64,000 nt of DNA from Dactylonectria macrodidyma (taxonomy: Eukaryota > Ascomycota > Sordariomycetes > Hypocreales > Nectriaceae). The DNA lies in the NCBI GenBank assembly GCA_020744425.1, contig JAGMUV010000007.1, positions 1,302,001-1,366,000 of the forward strand, written 5' to 3'. Both the position numbers and the translations under genes were made by a program. Positions within the stretch are counted from its first letter, which is position 1. Each line of letters begins with the position of its first letter. Positions 35,855 to 45,163 of this stretch are shown here, one piece after another. The notes under the pieces are model-generated. The model saw only the letters and a list, made by a program, of their open reading frames with translations, did no database searches and was not told where the DNA came from.

Positions 35855-37951
35855 ATGCGTCACAACCTCCTGGCCGTCTTGGCCGTCTTCAACGGCATTG
35901 CCCAGGCCGGAGTTGCTGACTTTCGCGGAGAGAGGTCCCTCTCCTCCCTGAAGGCACGGGACATTCCTTCGTCTTCCCACTCGACTGATCGCACTAGCCA
36001 TCTTGACAGTGGAAAGACTTCACATGTCGGGAAGTCGTCTACAAATATTGTCGTGACTGACACCAGTCACCCTGGAAAGTCTAGCCACGGCACTTCTGAC
36101 GTCCATGGCTCTTCCATTGGAAAGACAAGCCACGGCACGTCCGATGTCCATGGATCTTCCATTGGAAAGACTTCTGATGTCCATGGTTCCTCCATTGGAA
36201 AGACCAGCCATGGCTCTACTAATGTCCATGGCTCTTCCGTTGGAAAGACTAGCCATGGCTCCACTGATGTTCATGGCTCGTCCACTGGCAAGACTAACCA
36301 CGGCTCTACTGATGTCCATGGCTCTTCCATTGGCAAGACTAGCCACGGTCATACTGGAACTACTGTCCATGGCTCTACTGGAAAGGCGAGCCACGGCACC
36401 GGCCAACACGGCACCAGCCAACATGGTACAAGCCATCACGGCACAAGCCATCATGGCTCTACCCATCACGGCACCGGACACCACGGCTCCAAGCACCACG
36501 GCACAATTCACCACGGCTCCAAGCACCATGGCTCCAAACATCACAACCACCCCATCTACGACCATCGCCACGGCAAGAGCAAGCATGATAAGACTGTTGT
36601 CATCTGCAAGGGCCCAACCTGCCCTCACTACCACAAGCACAACGATTATCATCACCACTCCGATGACCATCATCACCATCACCACCACCATCACCACCAC
36701 AAGGAGAAGGAGCATGAGGGCCGCCCCAACCCCTGCAAAGGCGACCACTGCTACAAGCCCAAGCCCAAGCCCAAGCCTCTCCCGTGCCCCTGCATCAAGG
36801 AGGGCCGTCCCTGCAAGTGCTATCAGAAGAGCCGCCCCTGCAAGGGCTCTGAGTGCGAGCGCAAGCCGTGCTGCGAGTGCAAGGGCAACTGGGCCCAGCC
36901 TGGCTGCTGGCACTGCAAGGTGCCTAAGCCCTGCTACGGCGAGGAGTGCTACACCAAGACGGAGACCAAGACTCACACTAAGTGTGCTCCCACCAGCACC
37001 AAGTGCACCACTACGACTACTAAGTGCGAAACGACCACCAAGAGTGCGCCCACCACCACTAAGTGCTCTACCTCTTCGACCAAGTGCAAGACTTCAACCT
37101 CCAAGGCTACTGAAACGACTAAGTGCCCTACTTCTCTGAAGACCGTCACCAAGTATGAGTCCTCTAAGCCCGTCATCAAGACCACCACGGCGCCTTGCAA
37201 GTCCACCACTACCGTCGCCCCGGTTGTGGTTGTTACTTCCAAGCCTTGCCCCTCCAGCTCCGCCGCCCCGATCGTGGTTACTTCTACCAAGCCTTGCCCC
37301 TCCAGCTCCGCTGCTCCGGCCCCACCTCCTCCGGCTCCCCCGGCGCCTGCCCCGGAGAAGCCCACCAGCAAGCCTTGCCCCGGCAAGGCGTCGTCCGCCG
37401 CTCCCGAGAAGCCCACTGTTGTGCCTGTTCCCGCTCCCGCTCCTGGCCACACCAAGGAGTCATCCGCTGCTCCGGAGAAGCCCACTGTCGTCCCTGTCCC
37501 TGCTCCTTGCCCCGAGAAGGGATCCTCTGCTGCCCCCGAGAAGCCTACTGCCGTCCCTGTTCCTGCTCCGGCTCCTGGCCCTACCAAGGAGTCTTCTGCT
37601 GCCCCCGAGGAGCCCACTGTCGTGCCCGTTCCCGTTCCCGCTCCCTGCCCCGAGAAGGGATCATCCGCCGCTCCGGAGCAGCCCACCGCCAAGCCCGTCG
37701 CACCCCCCGCTCCGGCCCCGCCCCCGTCGTCGATCATTGCTCCTTACCCGTCGGCCTCTCCCGAGCAGCCCGAGGTGCCCGTCCCCGCTCCTGGAAAGCC
37801 CGTCGAGTCGAAGCCTTGCCCTCCTCCGGCGGTGTCTTCGGAGCCCAGCGTCAGCACCCCCTCGACGGTCCCCGTTGCCGCTGCTGGCCACAATGCCGTG
37901 TCCGCTGCTGGCATTGCCGTCGCTGGACTTGTCACCTTCTTGCTCCTGTAA
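35855..37951 (+). CDS. Repeat-rich His/Cys-rich GPI-anchored cell-wall protein
   Basis: Likely a covalently attached wall or surface protein, adhesin-like; its function is unknown. It is a single exon of 698 residues. A signal peptide covers about residues 1-18 (MRHNLLAVLAVFNGIAQA). Seven copies of a 15-residue unit (VHGSSIGKTSHGSTD) occupy residues 83-181. A 5-residue array (SHHGT, SKHHG) fills 182-230. Then comes a His/Cys module: four C-[KY]-G-x-x-C motifs at 251-256, 294-299, 329-334 and 360-365, a run of 11 His at 272-282, and CPC, CKC, CCEC and CWHC pairs. Thr/Lys/Cys-rich DNA follows, then alternating Pro-rich repeats (513-625). The C-terminus is hydrophobic (AAGIAVAGLVTFLLL) after a small-residue stretch, a GPI attachment signal. 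The His and Cys content suggests metal binding. Confidence 0.85.
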   Translation: MRHNLLAVLAVFNGIAQAGVADFRGERSLSSLKARDIPSSSHSTDRTSHLDSGKTSHVGKSSTNIVVTDTSHPGKSSHGTSDVHGSSIGKTSHGTSDVHGSSIGKTSDVHGSSIGKTSHGSTNVHGSSVGKTSHGSTDVHGSSTGKTNHGSTDVHGSSIGKTSHGHTGTTVHGSTGKASHGTGQHGTSQHGTSHHGTSHHGSTHHGTGHHGSKHHGTIHHGSKHHGSKHHNHPIYDHRHGKSKHDKTVVICKGPTCPHYHKHNDYHHHSDDHHHHHHHHHHHKEKEHEGRPNPCKGDHCYKPKPKPKPLPCPCIKEGRPCKCYQKSRPCKGSECERKPCCECKGNWAQPGCWHCKVPKPCYGEECYTKTETKTHTKCAPTSTKCTTTTTKCETTTKSAPTTTKCSTSSTKCKTSTSKATETTKCPTSLKTVTKYESSKPVIKTTTAPCKSTTTVAPVVVVTSKPCPSSSAAPIVVTSTKPCPSSSAAPAPPPPAPPAPAPEKPTSKPCPGKASSAAPEKPTVVPVPAPAPGHTKESSAAPEKPTVVPVPAPCPEKGSSAAPEKPTAVPVPAPAPGPTKESSAAPEEPTVVPVPVPAPCPEKGSSAAPEQPTAKPVAPPAPAPPPSSIIAPYPSASPEQPEVPVPAPGKPVESKPCPPPAVSSEPSVSTPSTVPVAAAGHNAVSAAGIAVAGLVTFLLL
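36101..36397 (+). repeat. 45-bp coding tandem repeat, seven units
   Basis: Units encode VHGSSIGKTSHG plus three variable residues (TSD, STN, STD). The second unit lacks 12 bases, and the last two are diverged. All changes keep the reading frame. Confidence 0.9.
36398..36546 (+). repeat. 15-bp coding tandem repeat (HHG units)
   Basis: About ten units encode five residues each of the form S/T-x-H/Q-H-G, for example SHHGT and SKHHG. The array directly follows the 45-bp repeat. Confidence 0.88.
37391..37727 (+). repeat. Alternating Pro/Ala-rich coding repeat
   Basis: Five units open with SSAAPE(K/E/Q)PT. Two endings alternate: APAPG.TKE and APCPEKG. The higher-order period is therefore two units, about 130 bases. 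Confidence 0.88.
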
Positions 37952-38543
37952 ACAGCGGGCGGCACCCCAAGTGTCCTCCATGGAAAAGTCCTCTTACTGC
38001 GGATGGATGGGGTTTGGATTTGATGTATCTAGTAGTCAGTCTATGTAGTGGCCACCGGGTAGTTTAGACGCCCCTATTCTGTCATTAATAATTGCTTTCA
38101 ACCCTACATTACTGTTTGCATCATGACTGTGATTGTGTCAACCCCGCTCAAAGTTACGTCAAGTCCAAGAGGCCTATGATTAAGTCGGAGATCAGTCCGG
38201 TCCCACTCACCATCTCAGACACTGTGCAGTGTGCCCTGTCCTGCGCCGAAATTCCGCTCTTGTCTCCGGATGCCTTCGACGATCGGCTTATCACAAGCCT
38301 CATTTAAGCTGCGATTTAAATCCGAGCCAACCCACCCTTACAAATTCAGGCTATTGGGTAGTCCGGAAGTCGGCAGAGAGGGGGTTCATCGCGAGACGCC
38401 ATGGACTCGGACTCCGAGCTAGGTCAAGGAACATAAATAAGCCGCCTGTATGCATTCCTTACACGCCTAGATGACGATCAAATAGATAACTCATTCACAT
38501 TATCCTTTGCAAAAAATACTTTCCCTATACTGTAATTCCGAAA
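37952..38543 (+). other. Intergenic stretch
   Basis: This is 3' UTR of the surface-protein gene and promoter of the O-methyltransferase gene. No gene or repeat was seen. Confidence 0.5.
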
Positions 38544-39373
38544 ATGAAGGAAAACGAAACCCCTCTGTATGCTACCCCAGAGCTCGGCCGCAAGGTCACC
38601 GACTACTCTGCGGAGCACTCAACGCCTCTGCCCAAGCATATCACGGATTTCCACGCCTCCATCGTAGCGGGCCGTGATGACTCGGATTATATGAGCTCAA
38701 ACTTCCAGTCGCAGTGGAACTATGTTTTGGCTAGGTCCATTGGCGCCAAGCGAGGTGAGCCACTGCAACACCAACTCACACTAGAGATGCTAACCATTGA
38801 CCACTATAGTCTTGGAAATCGGCGTCTATGTAGGCTACTCTGCCATGGTCTGGTCTCATGCCGTCGGCCCAGATGGACGCGTCACTGGCCTTGAGTACGA
38901 AGCCAAGTATGCCCAGCTAGCCAACGACGCATTCGCCGCCAACCACATCAACAACATCGAGATCGTCGTCGGCCCCGCTGCTGAGACGTGAGCATCAGCC
39001 CCATCACTGCACCTTCTTATACCCTAGAGCTCTGACACCCTGTAGACTACCCGAGCTCAACCCGAGTGAACCCTATGACCTCGTCTTCATCGACGCAGAC
39101 AAGACTGGGTACCCTGGCTATCTCAAGCAACTGCTTGAGGGGTCTCAGCCCGGAAGCACGCGTCGTCTACTGCGCCCCGGAGCACTAGTCGTCTCTGATA
39201 ATGTGCTGCGGAGAGGTCTTGTGGCGGATCGTGACGCTAGGATCGACGAGGATAAGGTAAAACACATCGATGCGGTGAGAGAGTTCAACAGCCTGTGTGT
39301 GTCAAACCCTAGGCTCGAGACGTTCATACTGCCGCTTTGGGATGGTGTCAATATTACAAGGCTCGTGGATTGA
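38544..39373 (+). CDS. SAM-dependent O-methyltransferase (CCoAOMT family)
   Basis: Class I methyltransferase of the caffeoyl-CoA O-methyltransferase-like family, which methylates catechol-type hydroxyls with a bound divalent metal. Three exons, 38544-38754, 38810-38987 and 39046-39373, give 238 residues. SAM motif I is VLEIGVYVGYSAMVWSHAV, formed across intron 1. VTGLEYEAKYAQLA follows as the acidic loop that binds the SAM ribose. YDLVFIDADKTGYPGYL carries the metal-binding Asp pair, and GALVVSDNVLRRGLV is the later metal/substrate strand. A methyltransferase alone does not mark a metabolite cluster, and no polyketide or peptide synthase gene is near. The substrate is unknown. Confidence 0.88.
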
Positions 39374-39707
39374 TATATTGGAAGTTGAGATAAGAATAAT
39401 CAAGCTTAGACGCTCAGATAAGGCAATGTGTGATCAATTCTTCAAGTATAAAATGTGTTGAAATTTCGTGTCGTAAATTATGGCATGAGGTAGGACACAT
39501 GCACGCTGGATATCATAAAAGGGTATGTGTACAAAAATGCTGCCAAGAGCAACTGCGGCCTCTGCCGTCATTAACTCCCTCATCCCACCACACGAGTCGG
39601 CCAAGAGACTCGCATCGTATGGGTCGTTTCCTTCTCCCTTCACATCAAGTTGTCCAGTAGTGCATGTACCACTCTGTAGCATTGATCGATATTTTCGAGA
39701 CGTCGTC
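39374..39707. other. Convergent 3' region
   Basis: 3' flanks of the O-methyltransferase and the SUR7/PalI gene meet in these 334 bases. No gene was seen. Confidence 0.6.
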
Positions 39708-40414
39708 CTACTCGTGGATGGTGGCCATCTTGCGGGACTGACGTCTGCGGCGAGCTCGGCCGGCACAGCAGGTGAAGAACACAACGACAGTGGCGGCTAG
39801 AGTGCAAATGCCTGCGACGACAACTAGCCAGATCGCGACACCCCAGTGAGCGCTGATGTCGGCACTAGACCTGTTGACCTTGCGCTTGATGATACCGAAA
39901 GCAACAAAGTCGCATGCGAGAACCACCACGGTAATCAGACAGGCCAAAGCAGAAACCATGGAGGCCACGAAGGAACCCAATGTTCCAGCTCCAAGGCACA
40001 GGATGAAGGCGATGAAGCAGAGGCCGGTGGCTACTGGGTGCAAGACCAGGACCCTTGTAAGTGCCTTGGCGGTGTTCTCAGAAGCATTCGAGAACTCGCT
40101 GCCCGTGGCATCGGTAATAACGTCGGCCGGGTTGTAACCGACCTGGACTTTGGAGCATTCGTCCCTGGATCTTGTTAGCTTTTTTGTATAGACAATTGTT
40201 CGAGCATCGCTACATACGATCCATTGACGTCGAGAACACAGTAACCAAATGTTCCAAATGTGACACCGGAGCCTTGCATAGAATCCCCTAGCTCGACCTT
40301 GAGGATGGAGATGTCGTTGACAACAGGGGCAGTGATGTCGACGACGACGAGCAGCACTGTTGCTGCGAACAGCAAGAATGCGCCAAAGTGGTGGATGAAT
40401 CGTCCCAAACCCAT
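39708..40414 (-). CDS. SUR7/PalI (Rim9) family four-span membrane protein
   Basis: Plasma-membrane protein of the SUR7/PalI family, whose members act in eisosome domains or in the ambient-pH (Pal/Rim) signalling complex. Two exons, 40414-40218 and 40164-39708, give 217 residues. The intron has donor GTATGT and a GCTAAC branch. The first membrane helix is about residues 8-29 (FHH-type start, then FGAFLLFAATVLLVVVDITA). The outer loop has VTFGTFGYCVLDVNG and then CSKVQVGYN, the paired-Cys claudin-like signature of this family. Three more helices follow (about 92-115, 120-142, 160-186). The C-terminal tail is short and basic (RARRRRQSRK). The tail is much shorter than in true PalI, so pH signalling is not implied. 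Confidence 0.85.
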
Positions 40415-41240
40415 CGTAATGGTTTAACTTGATGTAGCCTGAGTGGTATGGGGAGGGAGGGCAGAAGGTCGTTGGCTTTGTTAAAGTCGATATATGTGAT
40501 TGAAACTGGATGCGAATAATAAAGCGAATATCGTTGGTTCTGGTCGCTATCATATATACTCCGTGAATAACAAGTCCATCCAATTCCCAAGCAGACGAAG
40601 CAGTACGCCACAGATCCACAGCGCATGGGCCGACGGCTTGGCTGAAACGTCATCAAGTCACTCTGTCAAGACTTTTCAGACTTTGTCTCTACGCACCCAA
40701 ATGAGATGTCTGTGTCGTGGCGCGCTACATTGTGATGCTCCATCTTGGTGTCTGGGGCTGTGGTGTGGTGACGTAGTTTAGTGTGGCTTTGTCGAATCGG
40801 GCCTAAAGCGGCAGGGATGGGGTCATGGACGTGCCTTGCTTCAACCCCGGACGGCATTTGCAAAGTGAACATCAGTGCAGACGTCACAGGCCCGTCTTGG
40901 CACGATCCAATGAAATCAGGAAATACAGCGAATGGTGATGACATAGAATAACCCGTTGTCTCTAGTCAGTATTGCTCCGAAACACGTTCACGACTCCTAG
41001 CAGCTGAGCTGCGCTTGTTCGCTTGAGATGAGGGAGACAAGGGTGCCAAGGCACGACGCGGTGACCTGTTGAGTGACGGCCGGCAGTCGGCAGAGGGCTT
41101 TGCAAAATGCAACTGTCCAGGTGGGTCTCGGAGGCCTGCTGTTCGTGCTGTTCGTACGCAGTCGCAATACGCATGTGTGGTTTCTAGTGGCTCGTTTCCA
41201 CTAGGTGTCTTAACCAGGCGATGCTGTAAGCGGACAACGT
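40415..41240 (-). other. Intergenic stretch
   Basis: This is promoter of the SUR7/PalI gene and 3' flank of the next minus-strand gene. No domain-bearing frame was seen. Confidence 0.5.
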
Positions 41241-42169
41241 TCAGCTGGTGTTATGTGTCGACGGCACTGCCGTTTCCGGCTCGGCGTCCTTTGGCTTCCT
41301 TTGCCGGTTTGACCCTTGCATCTGTAGCTTCCCAGGAATCCAGGCTAACATTTGTATTCGCTCGTGCATTTTTAACTTGGATGGCGCTGCTGTTGGCTGC
41401 TTGCCTAGGTCTGGCGCCCAATTCGCGAGACCCTTCGCCGCCATGGTGTTGGGAAGCGACTGTTTCAAGGTCTTTGCAATGAATGACTCGTCCTCACTGA
41501 CAAAATCAGGCCACGACCTATGCAAGGCGGAGCGAGAGCTGATGTGATGTCTGTAGGTTGGGTGTGGCCAGACTTCGATCTTGAACTCCTTCTGTAGCGA
41601 TTTTCGGCCGGTCTTGTCGTTGGAATCAGAAGATAGGGTGGTTGAAGATGAGTTGTCTTTTGCCTTCATTTGTGTTACAGGCTTCGATTTCGCAAGGGTT
41701 TGGCGGGCGTTCAGGTCTGAGAGAACAGTCTCGGGAGTCTGGGGCGTTGAGACTGCATAGCTGAATGGGCTAGTGGTGATCAATCGACTGGCTGCTTCTT
41801 TCTCTTTCATCAATGATATGAACATAGAGTCATGGCCCTAAAATCATGTGCGGTTAGAAGACATCTAACATTTCACTCGCGAGGCGAACATACTGGCACC
41901 GATTTAAAGAATTCCACCCGCCCATGCCGCTCCAGCACTTGAAGGACGGAGCGTCGTTCGGCAAAGTTGACGGGAGGCGGAGAGACGGTAATGGAGATCG
42001 ATCGCGGCGCAATCTGCTCCCTAGCGATTGCTGCGGCATTTGCTGCGGCTGATGCACTAGCTGATGCTGCCGGAGCTACCTTGGATGCTGAAATTGATGC
42101 CATCGCGCAATTGTCTCCTCCGTTGAACGCTGCTTGTTGCAGTAAATTAATTAGAGATCGACGGTCCAT
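41241..42169 (-). CDS. Conserved fungal protein of unknown function
   Basis: Two exons, 42169-41894 and 41837-41241, give 290 residues. The intron is 56 bases (GTATGT...TTTTAG) and its removal gives VEFFKSVPGHDSMFISLMKE, a smooth join. The N-terminus (MDRRSLINLLQQAA) followed by an Ala/Ser-rich stretch has few acidic residues and could be a mitochondrial presequence. A conserved-looking core reads FKIEVWPHPTYRHHISSRSA, then LHRSWPDFV and LPNTMAAKGLANWAPDLG. No catalytic motif was recognised. The C-terminus is basic and low-complexity. It is divergent from MED1 across 333 bases. I recall similar proteins in other filamentous ascomycetes but no assigned function, so it is reported as unknown. 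Confidence 0.72.
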
Positions 42170-42502
42170 TCACTGCTCACCTTCTGCGGTTAAACTCGGG
42201 TTAGTGGGGCCTTAGTGGCTAATGCAGGCTCGTACCTGAACGGTGGCGCATGACAAGTGAAGCTCAGCTCCTTAGGTACACAATCTTGACCTCAAAGAAA
42301 CTTTCGACATTTCGAACGCAATTCACCTCGTACAAGTTTGACTCGATCATATCTCCAACAAACACTCGTCCCTCTTCGGTCGCGGATGTCGTCAACCCTG
42401 TAAAGCGACGCCCGGCCGTGCGCTTGTCTCCTGCGCGTCCTGAGACTCCCTCTTCGACTCCCACCTCGACTCCGACAAAACCTCACAACCACACAAATCA
42501 CC
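42170..42502. promoter_or_regulatory. Shared divergent promoter with MED1
   Basis: Two start codons face away from each other over 333 bases. Half of the stretch toward MED1 is C-rich leader. No specific site was assigned. Confidence 0.5.
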
Positions 42503-44648
42503 ATGGCGACTCCCACACCAATGAAGCACGCTGCCTCGCAGCAGGGCCGCACTCCCTCGCAGTTTGCCGCCGCCACGCCTCCCGTATCGACTCCCTTCTC
42601 GAACCCTGCACACGCCGTCTTCTCCCCTCGAGGGCCGCGCTCGTCGCCCCAGCAGTTCAAGAAGTCACCCGCGACGTCAGGCATGATGGCCCAACAAGCC
42701 AATGCCCCCCTCAATTTCGACAGCCCGTCCACCGCTGCAGCCATGGGCGCCCTCGGTCTGGGCGGAGGTCTCGATATGGGTCTTGAGAATGTCGGTGTTG
42801 GGCTAGGGCATCTAGGTGCCATGGTGAGTGAGGATGATAAGCTAAAGCGGCTCGAGGCCATTATGGAGATGTTAAACGTACGTTTCCCGCAACACTGCTC
42901 CCAACATGTCTAACCATTCACAGAAGAAGAAGGGACTTGTCAGCGAAGCTGGCTTGGAGCGTCTAGCGCAGCGGATAGGACTCGACTGCCTTTCTGAAGA
43001 GCACACGGCCTCTAACGGTCGGAAAACCAAGACCCTTGTCATAGCAGGATCAGCCATCCAGTTGGATATCGTATTGGATAATAACATTGTCACCAATATC
43101 TCCCTAGCATTCCCAGAATCAGCCCTCTCGGTTACCAAGCACGTAGAACGTGCAAGCCAGATTCTGCTCGAAGACCTCCAACTCCTTCCAAGGCAAAGTC
43201 CGCTCACGAAAACTCTGGATAGGTTTGCAGTCAATTTGGAGCGTTTGGCGATTCTAGACAAACTCAGCATCATTCCCGGGCTAGATTGCCATGAGGCTTT
43301 AGCAGGCATTTATGTGAGCCTAGAAAAGCTGCACCAGTGGGACATCGCCAAGGTACGTGAGGAGCCAGGGATGAGTGACAAGACGAACCGAGCCCTCTCC
43401 GTCGTCGCCATGTGTACGAGGCATGGCTATCCAATCATGCATTCAAGAGAACGGGTGGGGTTAGCCATACAGTATTGGAAAACCCTGCGACTCATCCCTC
43501 CGTCAAGTGACAAGGCCACGGCCTTTTCCGAGACTCGGGAAAAGATATGGTCTCTCTTGATTGGATGCGCTTCCACAGGAGGTATGGGACATCAACCCAT
43601 ACGGGTATCCGAGGATTGGATATCCAACGCAATCGTCAAGGCCGAGCCCTCGTTAGACCCAAAGAGACCGCATCTGGATTGGCAGGATCCTGCAAATGTT
43701 GTACTTCCTGCATCGGAGGAAAACAAGAACGCTGGCATGGAGATGCTTCAACCCGACCTGTCAACCGCAACAGTGCCCCAGGTCATGTTCACTGTCACAT
43801 TTGATCCCCCAGTCATTCTACCTCAGAACGACTGGATGCGACTACATACATTGGCCAATGTGAATGCCCCCCCTATCTTTGGGTACCCGCCCACATTCGA
43901 CAGCCTGTTCTTCCCTATTCCTCCAGGTAGCTCGCAAGATCCAAGCGAGTTGCGCACTATTGCGCGCCAGCGAGATGTCCGGGTTTACGACAAGGATCGC
44001 AACCTGTCAATCAAGCCCCATCGAAATACCCTTTTCATCTACAAACAAATTTATTCTCAGGTGGTCACTGAGATGCCCTTCTCCCATCCTCAGCAACTCA
44101 TTGAAATGCTGCCTCTGCTTCGACAGTATGCTTTCATTTCTACGCTGCTAGAGAACAGCTTCGGCACAAAAACAAAGGACATCCAACCAGTTATGACGAA
44201 TGGCCAGACTCCGGCGACGGGAGCAAATGCGAGTACCACGACTACAAAGGACGAATTGGCGGATTTCATGAATGCGAACCAAGCTACCGAAAAGTCCGTT
44301 GCTCTAGACACGGCTACTAAAAAGACTGCCGCTGAGAATACCACTGCGCAAACGGGAAATGCCTCGTCTGATAAACACTTGAACTTAGATGTCACTCTCT
44401 GGGTTCATCCGACTCCGCATCTCCAGGTTGTCTTCCCCTTCAGGAACTCAACCGCCAACATCACCCTCAAGGTCCTTGAGGACGGTATCGTCGAGGTTGC
44501 TAATGAAAACGTCATACCCCGAGAGGGGGATGTCGAGGCCCGAAAATTGAAGGGCAAGGAACTTACCAGGGCCGATCTCGGGAAAGCCCTAGAGCACTTG
44601 GAAGACCTGTGCAAGTGGGCCGAATGGATTCGCACGCGACTGTCGTGA
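42503..44648 (+). CDS. MED1: Mediator complex subunit 1
   Basis: Subunit of the Mediator middle module, which links transcription factors to RNA polymerase II in the nucleus. Two exons, 42503-42877 and 42924-44648, give 699 residues. The 46-base intron (GTACGT..CATTCACAG) is removed between MEMLN and KKKGLVSEAGLERL. The N-terminus (MATPTPMKHAASQQGRTPSQ) and FAAATPPVSTPFSN are typical of filamentous-fungal Med1. The Med1 domain spans about residues 110-540, with LERLAQRIGLDCL, LVIAGSAIQLDIVLDNN, FPESALSVTKHVERASQILL and DRFAVNLERLAILDKLSI. A Thr/Ala-rich linker follows, and the C-terminal segment DVTLWVHPTPHLQVVFPF ends the conserved region. The start is in a strong context (ATCACCATGG). Confidence 0.93.
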
Positions 44649-45163
44649 GGAGACCATGGACACACGCCTAGGTAGACGGGAGGGAGATGCAGAGTAGAAT
44701 TGAATGATACCCCCAGATTAAGATTCTCCTAGGTCGGAGAAAAGAGCATCGAGGAAGAATAGCAGTCCAATACACGTTTGTGGACATATATCGACGCAAA
44801 ATATATATATACCATTACTTTTCGCACGCAATCATGATGTTCTAGCTTTGATGATAGAGATGTTGGCGATAACCTAGCCTTCGCGCTGCCTCTTCCATAC
44901 AATAAGTAATGGAACATATTGACGAGGATCCTTGTCCTACAGGAGGTCGTAGCTTCAATATAGCACACAGACTCACAACAAAGCGCATTCAAGGTAGATT
45001 ACAACACGGCCGTACTTGTTAATCGAAGTCCTCAACATCTTCAAAAGCATAATCGACGCCAATGTTGTCAAGGGGAATATGTACTTTTGGAATTAACTAT
45101 CCAACTCTATTGACAAATTTAATCGAAGAAACATAAATGAGGCGACTGAAGGTGTCCCTCTTT
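44649..45163. other. Convergent 3' region
   Basis: MED1 and the GH16 gene end toward each other here. The stretch is AT-richer than the flanking coding DNA (for example ATATATATATACC near 44800) and holds 3' UTRs only. Confidence 0.6.

Noticed and set aside
36020..36976. 318-codon minus-strand frame opposite the repeat-rich wall protein
   Set aside because: Repeats kept in one frame tend to keep the antisense frame open. The predicted protein is a low-complexity Ala/Met/Val mirror of the sense repeats.
36973..37737. 254-codon minus-strand frame over the Pro-rich repeat
   Set aside because: Same cause: antisense of a Pro/Ala repeat gives a Gly/Ala/Thr frame with no independent evidence.
38544..39373. 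Secondary-metabolite cluster around the O-methyltransferase
   Set aside because: Neighbours are a wall protein and a SUR7/PalI protein; no synthase, P450, transporter or cluster regulator is present.
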